From Aralia elata (Eukaryota > Streptophyta > Magnoliopsida > Apiales > Araliaceae): a stretch of 64,000 nt of DNA. This document shows positions 10,404-22,503 of the stretch, piece by piece. Under the pieces are notes generated by a model. The model worked only from the letters and a program-made list of their open reading frames with translations. It did not search any database and was not told the DNA's origin. Position 1 is the stretch's first letter. Each line of letters starts with the position of its first letter. A program made the translations under genes and the position numbers. The stretch lies in the NCBI GenBank assembly GCA_034770075.1, contig JAVJAP010000220.1, positions 202,305-266,304 of the forward strand, read 5' to 3'.

Positions 10404-13333
10404 ATATCACTTCTTTATAAGTAAATTATCTAACATTTAACCACATAATTAAATATTAGATAACACATTAACACCATACGCATTCATAATTCTGAAACTA
10501 GCACACATCGAGTCTTTAACAGTGTTCAATATAGTATGCTGAGTGGTTTCCCAGAAACAACCCACAAACTAGTTTCCGTCTCGTCTACACTGTTTTCACA
10601 GTGAGTTAAATCGGTTGCTAGTTCGTATATACCTCCGCTCCCTGAAGTATTTTTGTTTAGCCTAGATACTATACATCGATTATTAAAGAGTACGACTGTA
10701 CCATTACTTTAACATATATCTTATGAATTAACACTAAGTCTTTTATTATATAAGTCTTTCTTTATGATCCTGTAGGTTAAGTACCCAATTCAGCAAACTG
10801 GATTCCAAATCCCGCAAACTAGATGGCAATTCAACAAACTGGATTCCAATCTAGCAAACTGGATTCCAACCTAGATTACAATCCAGCACACTAGATCCAA
10901 CCTGACATCCAATCCATCAACCTAAATTCAAACTATATCCAATCCAGCAACCTGGATTCGAACTTACTTATAATACAGCAAGCTAGATTCACTATTTCAG
11001 CAACTGAATACACCTATTCAGCAAGCTAGATTCAAACTATTTTCCCCTTTATTAATTAATTCATTTAATCATTCTAAAAGGCCATAAACATTATACTTCC
11101 TTACAAATGAACAAAACCCTTATCAAAATCTTTATAAACCATATCTAGGGTTCTCAAGTCATAAAATCTCATTTTCCATATTTCTAACATTACATAATTA
11201 ATTAAATTCATTTATCCATAATATCATTATTTATATGAAAACTAGAAAACAATCTTCAAAACCATTTCTTTTCTGGAAATAAACTATACATAGTCCGCTT
11301 ATGAAAATATCTTTTTTCCGGAATTTTTAAAATCCATTTACTATATTTAAGTAGTCCAAAATAGCCAAATCTTGCTATATTTTTCATAAATCGAAATTGT
11401 AACAAACATTTCTAAAATTTATAGGGTAAGACTTTTGTTATATATATATATACTTTCAGTAATTATTTCATAATTTTTGGAGTTAACCACAGAGAGTTAT
11501 TTGGGTATACTCTAGACAGTGGTCCTTCACCATAAAATCCATAACGTTCATTCTATAGGGCCAAAAATTCTCAAATTTTTACAGGACTCACAAAACTTCC
11601 TATTTTATCACTCTAAATTTTCTTAGAATTTTTAGAGTAAAAAAGTTGATGAAAATTCCCCTTGCAGTCAACAGTCAGCAGACTTTATTTCATTTTTGTT
11701 CACTACCCGGACTGTTTTGACTAAAACAGTCCTTACGAATTTTGTACTAATTATTTTTGAGTTCTACCACTTGGGTTTAGTAGTTAACTTATATATCTAG
11801 CACCTCCTCTTTGACGGATCGCAAAAGGAGTTTATAAATCTCAAGTTATAAACTTACAAAGTGGTGAAAAGTTAGGGTTTTCTAGTTTTGTTTTAAAACG
11901 AACTAATTTTCCTTTTCTTTTCTTAACCATCCAAGCACATCAATACACAAGTTGAGCACAACCAAGCATAAAACATCATCTAGTATATAGATTAACGATT
12001 ATACCTTTTCTTGTGAGTTTTTCTTTATTATCCAAGGTAGCTATCACACTTGGGATGCATAGGAGATCAAATCATCTCCCTCTCTTGCCGTGAGCCTCTC
12101 CCTCTTCTCTCTCAAGATATTATTTTGAAAAGAAGGGTAGATGAAAGAGAAAGAAGTAACTTTCTATTTTCTCTCTCTCTCTCTCTCTAAACTTGGAAGA
12201 ATGAGAAGATGAACAAAGCTATTTTTGCTTTACTAAATCTAATACTTAGAAAATCTATAGATACATGTATTGTATCAATCCCTTTTTCCATCATTTGCAA
12301 GTACACAATTTTGACAACTTGGTGATGTGCCATCATTTCCAATGGTACTTCTTTTTAATCCTTACAAGCAAGTACTTAAAAAATTAACAACTCACACCAT
12401 GTGGGGACATCCTTGCTGGCATCCCTCATCCCATTTTGCTCCACTTTTTGCTTTCCTTTTATTGCTTTATTAGAATAAACAAGTTGATCAAAATATCTTT
12501 CAAGTGGGCTAGCAATTGGGATTTGTTTAAATTCCTTTTGGGCTCACTTTTAAAAAGTTTGGGCCACTAGTTTTTCAATATTATTATTCCACATTTGGGC
12601 TACTAGTTTATTAAATGTTAGACTAATTTAATTAGTCCACACATTAATTATCCAAGTCCATGATTAATTAAATGAGTGGGCTTGGTTAGTAAACTAATTA
12701 GGCTAGTCCATTAGTATTTCTTACTAATTGGACTATTAAAATAAATTATTCATATAACACATAATTCTCATTAATTAATACTCATATTAATTAATGTACA
12801 AAATTTATTCACTTACTATATTCACTTTAATTAAATATTTAATTAACTAACTATCTTACCAATTGTTTAATATTAATATTTTTAGGTTAGTCCACTAATT
12901 TAAATAACTATTAGTGGGCTCTATTTTAACTAACAATTAATCACATACATTTTTCATATAAGTCATAACATATTTATCATCATTGATAAATAATTATTAT
13001 ACTTATTGAATCAGATATTGTACATACATACATTCAAATATAATCAATACTTATATTTAGTATTCGAATTTATATAAGAAGATGAATTCTTAATATTTAT
13101 ATATCCATTATATAAACATAAACCCTTTTAAATATAATTACCACAATAATTATATTTAAAATTAAAATACATGACCATAGATCAGATTAGGGTTTTGATC
13201 CATAATGTCACTTTACCACATTTACCATACTTAGTCAATTTAAAATAAATTGACTAATCTTACAAATTCATATCATAAAGAAATAATCATAATAATAATA
13301 ATAATCATTTCTTAAAACATACATTTATTATTA
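10404..13333 (-). repeat. G2 3' LTR, partial
   Basis: Aligns almost base for base with 17132-20023 plus 22090-22192 of the right LTR, with scattered substitutions and short indels. It lacks about 1.77 kb at the left (the part matching 15360-17131, displaced by the G1 insertion) and about 300 bases at the right (the part matching 22193-22495, lost in a deletion). Because it has no solo LTR at the matching position (about 13226-13231), it serves as the empty-site control for 20024-22084. Confidence 0.85.
10786..11036. repeat. array of imperfect palindromes in G2 3' LTR
   Basis: About a dozen copies of AATCCAGCAAACTGGATT and variants, each an inverted repeat (AATCCAG / CTGGATT) around a short spacer, about 17-25 bases apart. 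The matching array in the other LTR is at 17513-17760, and a related one lies inside the element at 13954-14083. Confidence 0.8.
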
Positions 13334-13440
13334 AATTTATGTATTATTTATTTATTTATTAATCTAGGTCCTTTTCATATAGTTCTGATGTTTTCAAACG
13401 TAAACGTACCCCATGGTATATATAAGAATAAATTATTATT
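13334..13440. other. deletion junction inside G2
   Basis: Left of 13333 the sequence is LTR. By 13441 it is the gag/protease boundary on the minus strand. The first ~300 bases of the LTR, any polypurine tract and all of pol are absent. The joining sequence is AT-rich and of unclear origin. Confidence 0.55.
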
Positions 13441-13640
13441 CGAATAATATCTGGAACTCCATCCCCGGCTGCTACCGTATCTTGAACCATCATGTTGAAG
13501 GTCCTTGCGGTTGGTTTGTTTGTCAGGGTTGGATAAGTAATCGCCAGCTTTCCGCCGCTTTTCCTTGTGTTCGCACTTCCCCCATCGGCCCTTCTTATGA
13601 GATTTCGTATTACGAGTCCGGAATTGTTGTGTGTCTTGAT
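13441..13640 (-). pseudogene. G2 gag/protease boundary remnant
   Basis: On the minus strand one frame reads PTARTFNMMVQDTVAAGDG (about 13450-13515), closely matching the G1 segment PTARTFNMTVKDAV that joins the zinc-knuckle tail to protease. The frame breaks before the DSGA active site, which is missing. The Lys/Arg-rich alternative frames over the same bases are shadows. It marks where the internal deletion begins. Confidence 0.65.
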
Positions 13641-14337
13641 TCATTGTTTCTAGTCTGTTTACACCCTGTCGTTTAGTGTTTCCTTGCGTTTTAGACTTCA
13701 TACGATAACGTGCCCACATGATTTTTCTTCCAAAAATCCTATCATTAACGAGTTATTTTAACCCATTTTCTATTTACTAATAGTCTTCATTATCTATCCT
13801 TTACACATACCAATACATACTTCTCACCAATCATACATAGCAAATATTTTTATTATCTAGTTATACAAAACCTTAAATTATTATCTGATTCTTCATATTC
13901 CTTTATACCGTACCATATCATAACATTCTGAAAACAAAATTCAAAACTTAGACCAATTCAGCTTGCCGGATTACCCAATCCAGCTTGCTGGATTATCCAT
14001 TTCAGCTTGCTGGATTCATGAATTCAGCTTACTGAATTACCGAATTCAGCTTGCTGGATTCCTAAATTTAGTTTGCCGAATTACAAGCTTATCAATTGAT
14101 CAACATATTAGCAAAATCTTTAAAGTTTATTTACCAAAACAAACATATAACCATACCATTTCATTCATATTCCTAATCTTTTAAACAGTACCAAGAACTT
14201 TTCATTACACAATGCATATTGTTATCATCATTTACTATCCCTTAATGACAACAAAAGTCGGGATTAGTACATTACACACACATCATATCATACATAATCC
14301 TAAAGTACTTATCCTATTTATTCCCTACACCGTTCTT
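13641..14337. repeat. G2 internal noncoding stretch with palindrome array
   Basis: AT-rich sequence with no sound reading frame. At 13954-14083 are five to seven head-to-tail copies of AATTCAGCTTGCTGGATT. The best form, AATCCAGCTTGCTGGATT, is a perfect 8-base palindrome around TT. The units resemble the LTR palindrome arrays of the same element. Confidence 0.7.
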
Positions 14338-14974
14338 AGATCCTGGACAAACCTTTGCCTGGTGACCTACTATTCCACATATAAAACATACACATTATTT
14401 CGGTTCGGGACAATGAGAAGAGACATGTCCTTCACATCCATAATTATAACACATTCTGTCCTTTCATGCATACACCTTCATGTTTCATGTTGCAATTTGT
14501 ACACCTTAATACTTTCTTAAAGTTTCTTTGGTCAGAATTTCCGATGTCACAGTCATTTATCTTTCTTTTTCCTTTATTGCTTGGAGTTGCAGACGATTTG
14601 CTGCATTTAGCTCCCATTACATCAATTTGGCTCTTCAGTTTATCTTGTTCTTCCATTATTTCCATTAACGCTTTTCGCATTTGACTATTTAACACCCTTT
14701 CCATTTCCAACAACGTTTCCAAACATAACACCCTATCCCTTAGATTCTGCACTTCTGCTGATGTTTGGTCAGTTCTAACTTCAGTGTCTGAATCACTATT
14801 TGTCAGCACCACCGCTACTAGTTCCGGTACTATATTTTCTAAAATGATTACCTCATCTAGGTTGCTTTCAAGGTGAGCCTCCATTTCAGCAATTGGCTTA
14901 GATATTGGCTCAGGCGGAGTGATTTGCTCCTTATTCATGACATGAGAGTCTCCTAATCCTTTTTTACCTGACAT
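14338..14974 (-). pseudogene. G2 coiled-coil ORF fused to zinc knuckles
   Basis: Starts at ATG 14974, about 200 bases inside the primer-binding site, and stays open to 14444. It has an acidic N-terminal half, a coiled coil (EVQNLRDRVLCLETLLEMER), a basic stretch, then CTNCNMKHEGVC. After a one-base shift the knuckles continue on the minus strand as CYNYGCEGHVSSHC and CFICGIVGHQAKVC (about 14338-14445), the last a canonical C-x2-C-x4-H-x4-C. Compared with G1, the whole capsid-like gag core is absent between coiled coil and knuckles. Either G2 lost it or this is a minimal gag. It is not translatable as one protein here. Confidence 0.65.
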
Positions 14975-15177
14975 CTATACACAAATTGTTTTGATTAGTA
15001 CATAATATACACACATAACAAATAATAGTTTATATAAGTTAGTTTTTATTTCATTTTACGATGAATTTCCTTAATTCATCTCCTTTAAACTCTATTTGAG
15101 TTATTTCTTTTTCAACGCTTCTATCTAGCATAAGGTTATAGCCTAAGGTAATCCCCTACCTAAGGTTTCTAACCTAT

Positions 15178-15190
15178 AGCTCTGATACCA
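15178..15190 (-). other. G2 primer-binding site, inner copy
   Basis: GCTCTGATACCA-type sequence complementary to initiator tRNA-Met, followed by AGATGTGAC, the same suffix as the outer copy at 15344. The ~165 bases between the copies (15194-15341) are not LTR sequence. A tandem duplication or a small insertion of leader DNA has doubled the site. Confidence 0.65.
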
Positions 15191-15343
15191 AGATGTGACT
15201 CATATCCAACATAATGTATAGCACCTCACATTGGTACCTATCAGTTTGCCACCTTTATTTTAGGCGCCCCCTACGGAGAATCTAGCTTCGGTGCATCCCA
15301 CACAAGGGAGTCACCAGGGAGAGGCTTGGGGCTCTTTATTTAT

Positions 15344-15356
15344 GACTCTGATACCA
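15344..15356 (-). other. G2 primer-binding site, outer copy
   Basis: GACTCTGATACCA reads TGGTATCAGAGTC on the minus strand and lies three bases from the LTR end at 15360, the same spacing as in G1. It is the copy positioned to prime reverse transcription. Confidence 0.78.
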
Positions 15357-17512
15357 AGATGTGACGCCCCTAAATCCGAGTACTTGTAAACCGTATTTGG
15401 TGCATCACGATACCACTTCTTTGAGCTGTTTAATATATTACAAACTTAATATTTATATCAGAGTTATTTATTCCCCAGGTATGGCAACCTTTAATTACAT
15501 TCCTTACATGTTACATAGTATATATGATCACAATACAAAAGACTAATTATTATAGATAACACCATACAACTTATTCCTTCAGCTTTCCCTTTCCCTTATC
15601 CTTGCCAGAGCCTTCTGGTCGATCACACTTAGCTGGAAATATTTAAGTCGAAGCAAGAATGAGCATTCAATTGCTCAGCAAGTAATAATAATTATAATAA
15701 TGCGCTGAAGAAGTAAATATTTTCTTTGAGGACTACTTCTACCACGTATCAATAGTGGTGAAGTTATTTGAAACCATTCTTCACAACATATCAAATCATT
15801 TTAAGATTTTTGAAACAACGGAGTGCCTTTCGAATACTGAGTGGTCAAAAGACCATGAACTGTCATTTTTCATTTTCGAAAAGGTTTAAACAGAAATTTA
15901 TCTGTAAACCGCCTGGTCTTACGGACACGGAGGATGATCAGTCCTGTTGTACCCTGTATTGATCAACACTATATAATAAATTACCGCCATTAGCGCATAA
16001 AAATTAATTCACCACTTTTAGCGCATAAAAATTTTCCATTTAGGGTTGTTCATACTCATTCTGGAGTCCTAGCTCAAACAATTTAGTTGGATGACTTTAT
16101 CATAACCAATAATGTTTAACAATACCTTTTAAATTAGGTCTAGCTGGTCAAATAGCTTAGACAATCTTTAAACTAGGTAAACATACCGAAATTTAATAGT
16201 ATGTATCAGAACTTGTCAAAGAATTTCGAATTCAAGGGTAATTGATAATGTACAATAGTTCATACAAGTGGGGACACTTGCATAACCAAACTTAGAATAC
16301 CAATTTTCAATATGAGTCATAGCAATTCAGTACTGAGATACTTTTAACAATGAACGAATCGAAAGAAATTCAAATTTATAATAATTATAACGATTTGTAC
16401 AAGTGAAGACACTTGCACGAAGAATAGAACAATTTTGATTATAAATGCATCACATGAGACAACATCGATATATTTGAAATCAATAGATAGCTTGAATAAA
16501 GTTTAAGAATACTGGCATAACATATGGATCCATTGCATAAAGTAAATGCAAGGGTTACGATAATTGCATAAACGAATAACAAAGATCATTATGGATATGA
16601 ATAATTAAAAATAACTATTCATGAGCATGCTTTGAAATTGATAACTCATGTTGAGTTAGGAACTAGCAATAAATGTAAGAAGTTTAGGGTTAGGAACTTG
16701 CAACATATAAAGATTCATAGCAATAATCAGGAATTTGCACAACATATACCTGTTTGCACGAAATAAAAGTAGTACATAAGGTTTAGATACTTTCACAGTA
16801 AAGAAAGAGTTCAGATACTTGCACAACATACGGATCGAGTTCATAATGTAAATGAAAGAATAGAATAGTTGCTCAATAATAGATTAAGTTAAAAGCTTGC
16901 ATAAACCTGAATCCATTTCATAAAGTAAATGAAAAGGATAAGATACTTGCTCAATGTAAAGTTGAGTAAGATGGAACTTGCTTACACAGATCCAATTCAT
17001 AAAGTAAATGAAAAGGTAAGATACTTGCCTTGGTCGTTGACTACTGCTACGCAATTTGATTTAACTTCTTTCGTAAGACCTACCAGTCATAAGATTGATC
17101 TTTCAATCAGCAAATCATATTATATCTTATAATATCACTTCTTTATAAGTAAATTATCTAACATTTAACCACATAATCAAATATTAGATAACACATTAAC
17201 ACCATACACATTCAGAATTCTAAAACTAGCACACATCGAATCTTTAACAGTGTTTAATATAGTATGTTGAGTAGTTTCTCACAAATAACCAACAAACTAG
17301 TTTCCGTCTCGTCTACACTGTTTTCACAGTGAGTTAGATCGGTTGCTAGTTCGTATATACCTCCACTCCCTGAAGAAATTGTTTAGCCCAGATACTATAC
17401 ATCGACTACTAAAGAGTACGACTGTACCATTACTTTATCATATATCTTATGAATTAACACTAAGTCTTTCATTATATAAGTCTTTCTTTATGATCCTGTA
17501 GGTTAAGTACCT

Positions 17513-17760
17513 AATCCAGCAAAGTGGATTCTAAATCCAGCAAACTAGATGGCAATTCAGCAAACTGGATTCCAATCTAGCAAACTGGATTCCAACCAGG
17601 ATTACAATCCAGCACACTGGATCCAACCTGACATCCAATCCAGCAACCTGGATTCAAACTATATCCAATGCAGCAACCTGGATTCGAACTAACTTATAAT
17701 ACAACAAGCTCAATTCACTATTTCAGCAACTGAATACACCTATTCAGCAAGCTAGATTTA
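17513..17760. repeat. array of imperfect palindromes in G2 5' LTR
   Basis: Counterpart of the array at 10786-11036, with the same units (AATCCAGCAAACTGGATT and variants) in the same order and small differences between copies. Conservation of the array in both LTRs shows it was present when the element inserted. Confidence 0.8.
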
Positions 17761-20018
17761 AACCGTTTTCCCCTTTATTAAATAATTCATTTAATCATTC
17801 TAAAAGGCCATAAACATTATACTTCCTTACAAATGATCAAAACCCTTATCAAAATCTGTATAAACCATATCTAGGGTTCTTAAGTCATAAAATCTCATTT
17901 TTCATATTTCTAACATTACATAATTAATTAAATTCATTTATCTATAATAGCATCATTTATATGAAAAATAGCAAAACATCTTCAAAATCATTTTTTTCTG
18001 GAAATAAACTATATATAGTCCCCTTATAAAAATATATTTTTCCGGAATTTTTAAAATCCATTTACTATATTTAAATAGTCCAAAATAGCCAAATTTTGTT
18101 ACATTTTTTATAAATCGAAATTATAACAAACATTTCTGAAATTTACAGGGTAAGCTACTGTTATCTATATATACTTCCACTAATTATTTCATAATGTTTG
18201 GAGTTAACTACAGAGAGTTATTCAGGTATACTCTTGACAGTGGTCCTTCACCATAAAATCCATAACGTTCATTCTACATGGTCAAATATTCTTAAATTTT
18301 TACAAGACTCACATAACTTCCCACATTATCCCTCCAAATTTTTCTAGAATTTTTAGAGCACAAAAAATTGATGAAAATGCCCCTGGCAGTCAACAGTCAG
18401 CAGGCTTTATTTTATTTTTGTTCACTACCCGGACTGTTTTGACTAAAACAGTCTTTACGAATTTTGTACTAATTATTTTTGAGTTCTACTACTTGGGTTT
18501 AGTAGTTAACTTATATATTTAGCACCTTCCTTTTGAGGATCGTAAAAAGAGTTTATAGATCTCAAGTTATAAACTTACAAAGTGGTGAAAAGTTAGGGTT
18601 TTCTAGTTTTGTTTTAAAACGAACTAATTTTCCTTTTCTTTTCTTAACCATCCAAGCACATCAATACACAAGTTGAGCATAACCAAGCATAAAACATCCT
18701 CTAGCATATAGATTAACCATCATACGATTTAAAAATATATACTTCCCCTTTTTGCTTTCAAAGTAACACAAAATAAATTTACATAAACTAGTTTAGATTA
18801 TATCTTTTCTTGTGAGTTTTTCTTTATTATCCAAGGTAGCTATCACACTTGGGATGCATAGGAGATCAAATCATCTCCCTCTCTTGCCATGAGCCTCTCC
18901 CTCTTCTCTCTCAAGATATTATTTTGGAAAGAAGGGTAGATGAAAGAGAAAGAAGTAACTTTCTATTTTTTTTTCTCTCTCTAAACTTGGAAGAATGAGA
19001 AGATGAACAAGGCTATTTTTGCTTTACGAAATCTAAAACTTAGAAAATCTATAGATACATGTATTGTATCAATCCCTTTTTCCATCATTTGCAAGTACAC
19101 AATTTTGACAACTTGGTGATGTGCCATCATTTCCAATGGTACTTCTTTTTAATCCTTACAAGCAAGCACTTAAAAAATTAATAACTCACACCATGTGGGG
19201 ACATCCTTGCTGGCAGCTCTCATTCCATTTTGCTCCACTTTTTGCTTTCTTTTTATAGCTTTATTAGAATAAACAAGTTGATCAAAATATCTTTCAAGTG
19301 GGCTACCAATTGTTCTTTGTTTAAATTCCTTTTAGGCTCACTTTTAATAAGTTTGGGCCACTAGTTTTTCAATATTATTATTCCACATTTGGGCTACTAG
19401 TTTATTAAATGTTAGACTAATTTAATTAGTCCACAAATTAATTATCCAAGTTCATGATTAATTAAATGAGTGGGCTTGGTTAGTAAACTAATTAGGCTAG
19501 TCCATTAGTATTCCTTACTAATTGGACTATTAAAATAAATTATTCATATAACACATAATTCTCATTAATTAATATCCATATTAATTAATGTACAAAGTTT
19601 ATTCATTTACTATATTCACTTTAATTAAATATTTAATTAACTAACTATCTTACCAATTGTTTAATATTAATATTCTTAGGTTAGTCCACTAATTTAAATA
19701 ACTATTAGTGGGCTCTATTTTAACTAACAATTAATCACATACATTTTTTATATAAGTCATAACATATTTATCATCATTGATAAATAATTATTATACTCAT
19801 TGAATCACATATTATACATACATACATTCAAATATAATCAATACTTATATTTAGTATTCGAATTTACATAAGAAGATAAATTCTTATTATTCATATATCT
19901 ATTATATAAACATAAATCCTTTTAAATATAATTACCACAATAATTATATTTAAAATTAAAATACATGACCATAGATCAAATTAGGGTTTTGATCCATAAT
20001 GTCACTTTACCACATTTA

Positions 20019-20023
20019 CCATA
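20019..20023. other. target-site duplication, left
   Basis: CCATA immediately left of the solo LTR. It matches CCATA at 22085-22089. The empty paralogue near 13226 has a single copy followed by CTTAGTCAATT. Confidence 0.92.
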
Positions 20024-22084
20024 TGTCGACGCCGGGTTTCTTTCTCGTCTTTTTGGGCTTTTCCAATTTTTAGCCTTTTTTATTAGATGACTTTGGGAAA
20101 AGGTCGGCATTGATGTCGACGGGGTTTTGAAAGATCATTTTTTATGATGAGCCCATTAACCAGAGTCGCCAGTTGGTATATTTGAAATGGATGTACCAAC
20201 TCATCCGAGTTTCGTTTTCGTAAATCGTTGGCTCATATGTGACTCCGACTTAATTGGTCTGCGAACCGAGATTCATAGAGTTTGGGGGCTTGCTTAAGCG
20301 AGGGGAAGGTGTTAGGCACCCCCCGACTTCCGTGAAACACGGTTACCGCAATCTCAATGCTTTCTTATCCTTTAATTCATGAATGTGTGTGTATATGTGC
20401 GCGTGTGTGTGTGTGTGCCTATCTGAATGTCGTGGTGAGTTTACATGAAGAAACCATTTGGGTTTTGATGAAAAGTCGTGCTTTCTTTTGAGAATGCTTT
20501 AGAATGTCCCTTGGTTTATACGAGAAAGCTTTATGAGAAAGGTTTGATTTTAATTGGCAAAAGCTATGAGATTTTTCATCAAGTGTTGTTTTGACAAGAC
20601 ATGAATTTGTTAAACCTTAGCCAAAATAGGAATCGAGATTTATACGTTGCTTTCATAAATGATGGGCAATTTTTAGGATCTCTTTCGCCCTATGTATCAA
20701 GGTTTAATAGAACGTTTATTTTTTTTTATAAAACCATTTTTTCGTGATATTTGAAAACAACTTCTCTTTAGCTTTCTCGTAAAATAGGAATCGACTTTCA
20801 TTAGCACTTCCAACTCTTAGCCTCGTGATGCTAATATCCTACTTTGATTGATTTTAGAAAAATCTTTATTGTTTTGGCTTTGAAATCTTTTGTTTGGTGT
20901 TACAAATCAAATTAAACATCAAAACGCGTAGGGGCTATTCACGGGCATGTAAGCCATCAAAATACCCCGAACGCCAACAATCACATATTTCACTACTACG
21001 GGGCCTTAAACCCGATTCTCGCCTTGGCGTCGTTTTAAGGCCCGACGGTTACATGTTACAAAAACGAGCACCTTGAATCTATTACATACATCAAAACGTC
21101 CATCATCGAATTTGGACCACGGGGTCACGTTCCTAGGCTCACACCCGATATTGCTACATACCCACAAAATGAATACTACAAAACTAACCAACACGGATTT
21201 GCCTAATACACCATGATATCCGAAAATGATAATCTAAATAAATTACACCCAATAAATCACCATAAACAAGCTAGAAATTTCACCAATTAGATATCCTCAG
21301 GTTATTAGGAAGAATTTCGTTCCGATGGAACCCTCACTAATAATCCCTAATCCATGATGGTTCAACCATATACATGAAAATTACATTTAATTTAACCAAA
21401 TAATATGATATAAATTGCTATAACAAAGGGAATTTTCACCTTGCAAATGATCTCAAATGGATATGAACTTGTGTATTTGAATAGGATAAGGAGTATATTT
21501 GATACAATCAAAACCAAAAGAATATAAATCCTCTCTTTTTCCTCTCTTTTCTTCCTATTTGGTTGCAAAAATTTGCTATATTTCCTTTCTATTTCCGTGC
21601 TTCTTGCTGCTGCTGAATTCTTTCTTTTTAAAAACTGCTCAACCTTCAACCCCTGTATGCTGAAACGAAAATTAGCTGAAATAGGCTGGCTGGCCGCCTG
21701 CCTTCCACTCACCTGATTTTGAGTTCCGTGTTTCGAGTTCCGTGTTTTCAAAAGGCGCACTATTTGGCCGCAGATCAATCCGCGGTTCGGCGGTTTAACT
21801 TTCTCGATTTTCATGCCACGCCTCGATTTTCGTGCCTTAACGTCGGTTTTCGCTGACAGGCTCGTATTCTGCAGTCCGGGAATTTCCGGGAGACGTGCCA
21901 CCTTATTCGGGAATGCCCGTTTTCGGATGGCCTTATTGTCACGTCAGCTTTGATTGCCAATCATTGCGGTGGTGTTGGACGTTCGCACTTGTGCCCATTC
22001 CTTCGCTCCCGCAAGCCGGTTCAATTGACGATTTTGCCCTCCTGTCATGGTTAGTACAGGGAACGCAAAAATTAGGTGTCTACA
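20024..22084 (-). repeat. solo LTR of the Tat/Ogre-type family
   Basis: A 2061-base LTR in minus orientation. It starts TGTCGACGCCGGG on the plus strand and ends GTGTCTACA. Reversed, it matches the 5' LTR at 27214-29338 in order, including the TGTAGACACC start, the GGAGGGCAAAATCGTC segment, the (GT)n tract and the CCCGGCGTCGACA end. It is flanked by CCATA duplications and absent from the paralogous LTR copy. This is the product of insertion followed by LTR-LTR recombination that removed the internal part. The reading frames inside it are chance. Confidence 0.95.
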
Positions 22085-22089
22085 CCATA
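22085..22089. other. target-site duplication, right
   Basis: CCATA directly right of the solo LTR, followed by CCTAGTCAATTT, which resumes the interrupted G2 LTR. Confidence 0.92.
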
Positions 22090-22320
22090 CCTAGTCAATT
22101 TAAAATAAATTGATTAATTTTACAAAATCATATCATAAAGAAATAATCATAGTGATAATAATAATCATTTCTTAAAACATACATTTATTATTATAGTAAT
22201 CATATTTTTGTAAATAATCATATATCTTTAATATAAAAATTAACTTATTAACAGAATATAATTTATAATTATCAACTATTTCTTTAATAAGAAATTTACT
22301 TGAAACCATATAGGAAATAA

Positions 22321-22358
22321 ATAAATAAATAAATAAATATATATATATATATATATAC
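22321..22358. repeat. (AAAT)n(AT)n microsatellite
   Basis: Simple repeat of AAAT passing into AT inside the G2 LTR. It is in the segment missing from the left LTR copy. Confidence 0.9.
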
Positions 22359-22503
22359 ATATTACATATTCACATTCTTTTCCTTGCACACATTCTCATA
22401 CTTGCTTTAATATGTAATAAAAATAATTTTATTAAAAAAAAAATTCATACGTAAAATTTCTTATTTTAATATATCGAAAATCTTGGGTTATTACAACGCT
22501 TGA

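Larger units (their letters stand above)
10404..22495 (-). mobile_element. Ty3/gypsy element G2, internally deleted
   Basis: A minus-strand relative of G1. From right to left it has a 5' LTR (15360-22495, including a nested solo LTR), two primer-binding-site copies, a short gag region with zinc knuckles, a gag/protease junction remnant, and then most of the 3' LTR (10404-13333), which begins inside the LTR because G1 inserted there. Pol is entirely missing: sequence jumps from the gag/protease boundary into the LTR at about 13334-13440. The element itself interrupts an Athila element that resumes at 22496. Confidence 0.75.
15360..22495 (-). repeat. G2 5' LTR with nested insertion
   Basis: Runs from TGTGACGCCCC at 15360 to GGGTTATTACA ending at 22495. 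Without the nested solo LTR it is about 5.07 kb. The first 1.7 kb parallels the G1 LTR (ends alike; GCTCAGCAAGT-like and repeated AACTTGC / GATACTTGCC segments). 17132-22192 parallels the left LTR copy at 10404-13333. There is no credible coding frame. It holds a palindrome array, CT-rich tracts near 18960 and an (AT)n tract at 22321-22358. Confidence 0.75.

Noticed and set aside
21392..21901. Minus-strand 169-residue frame with a hydrophobic C-terminus
   Set aside because: Falls entirely inside the Tat solo LTR. The full-length LTR at 27214 does not keep the frame.
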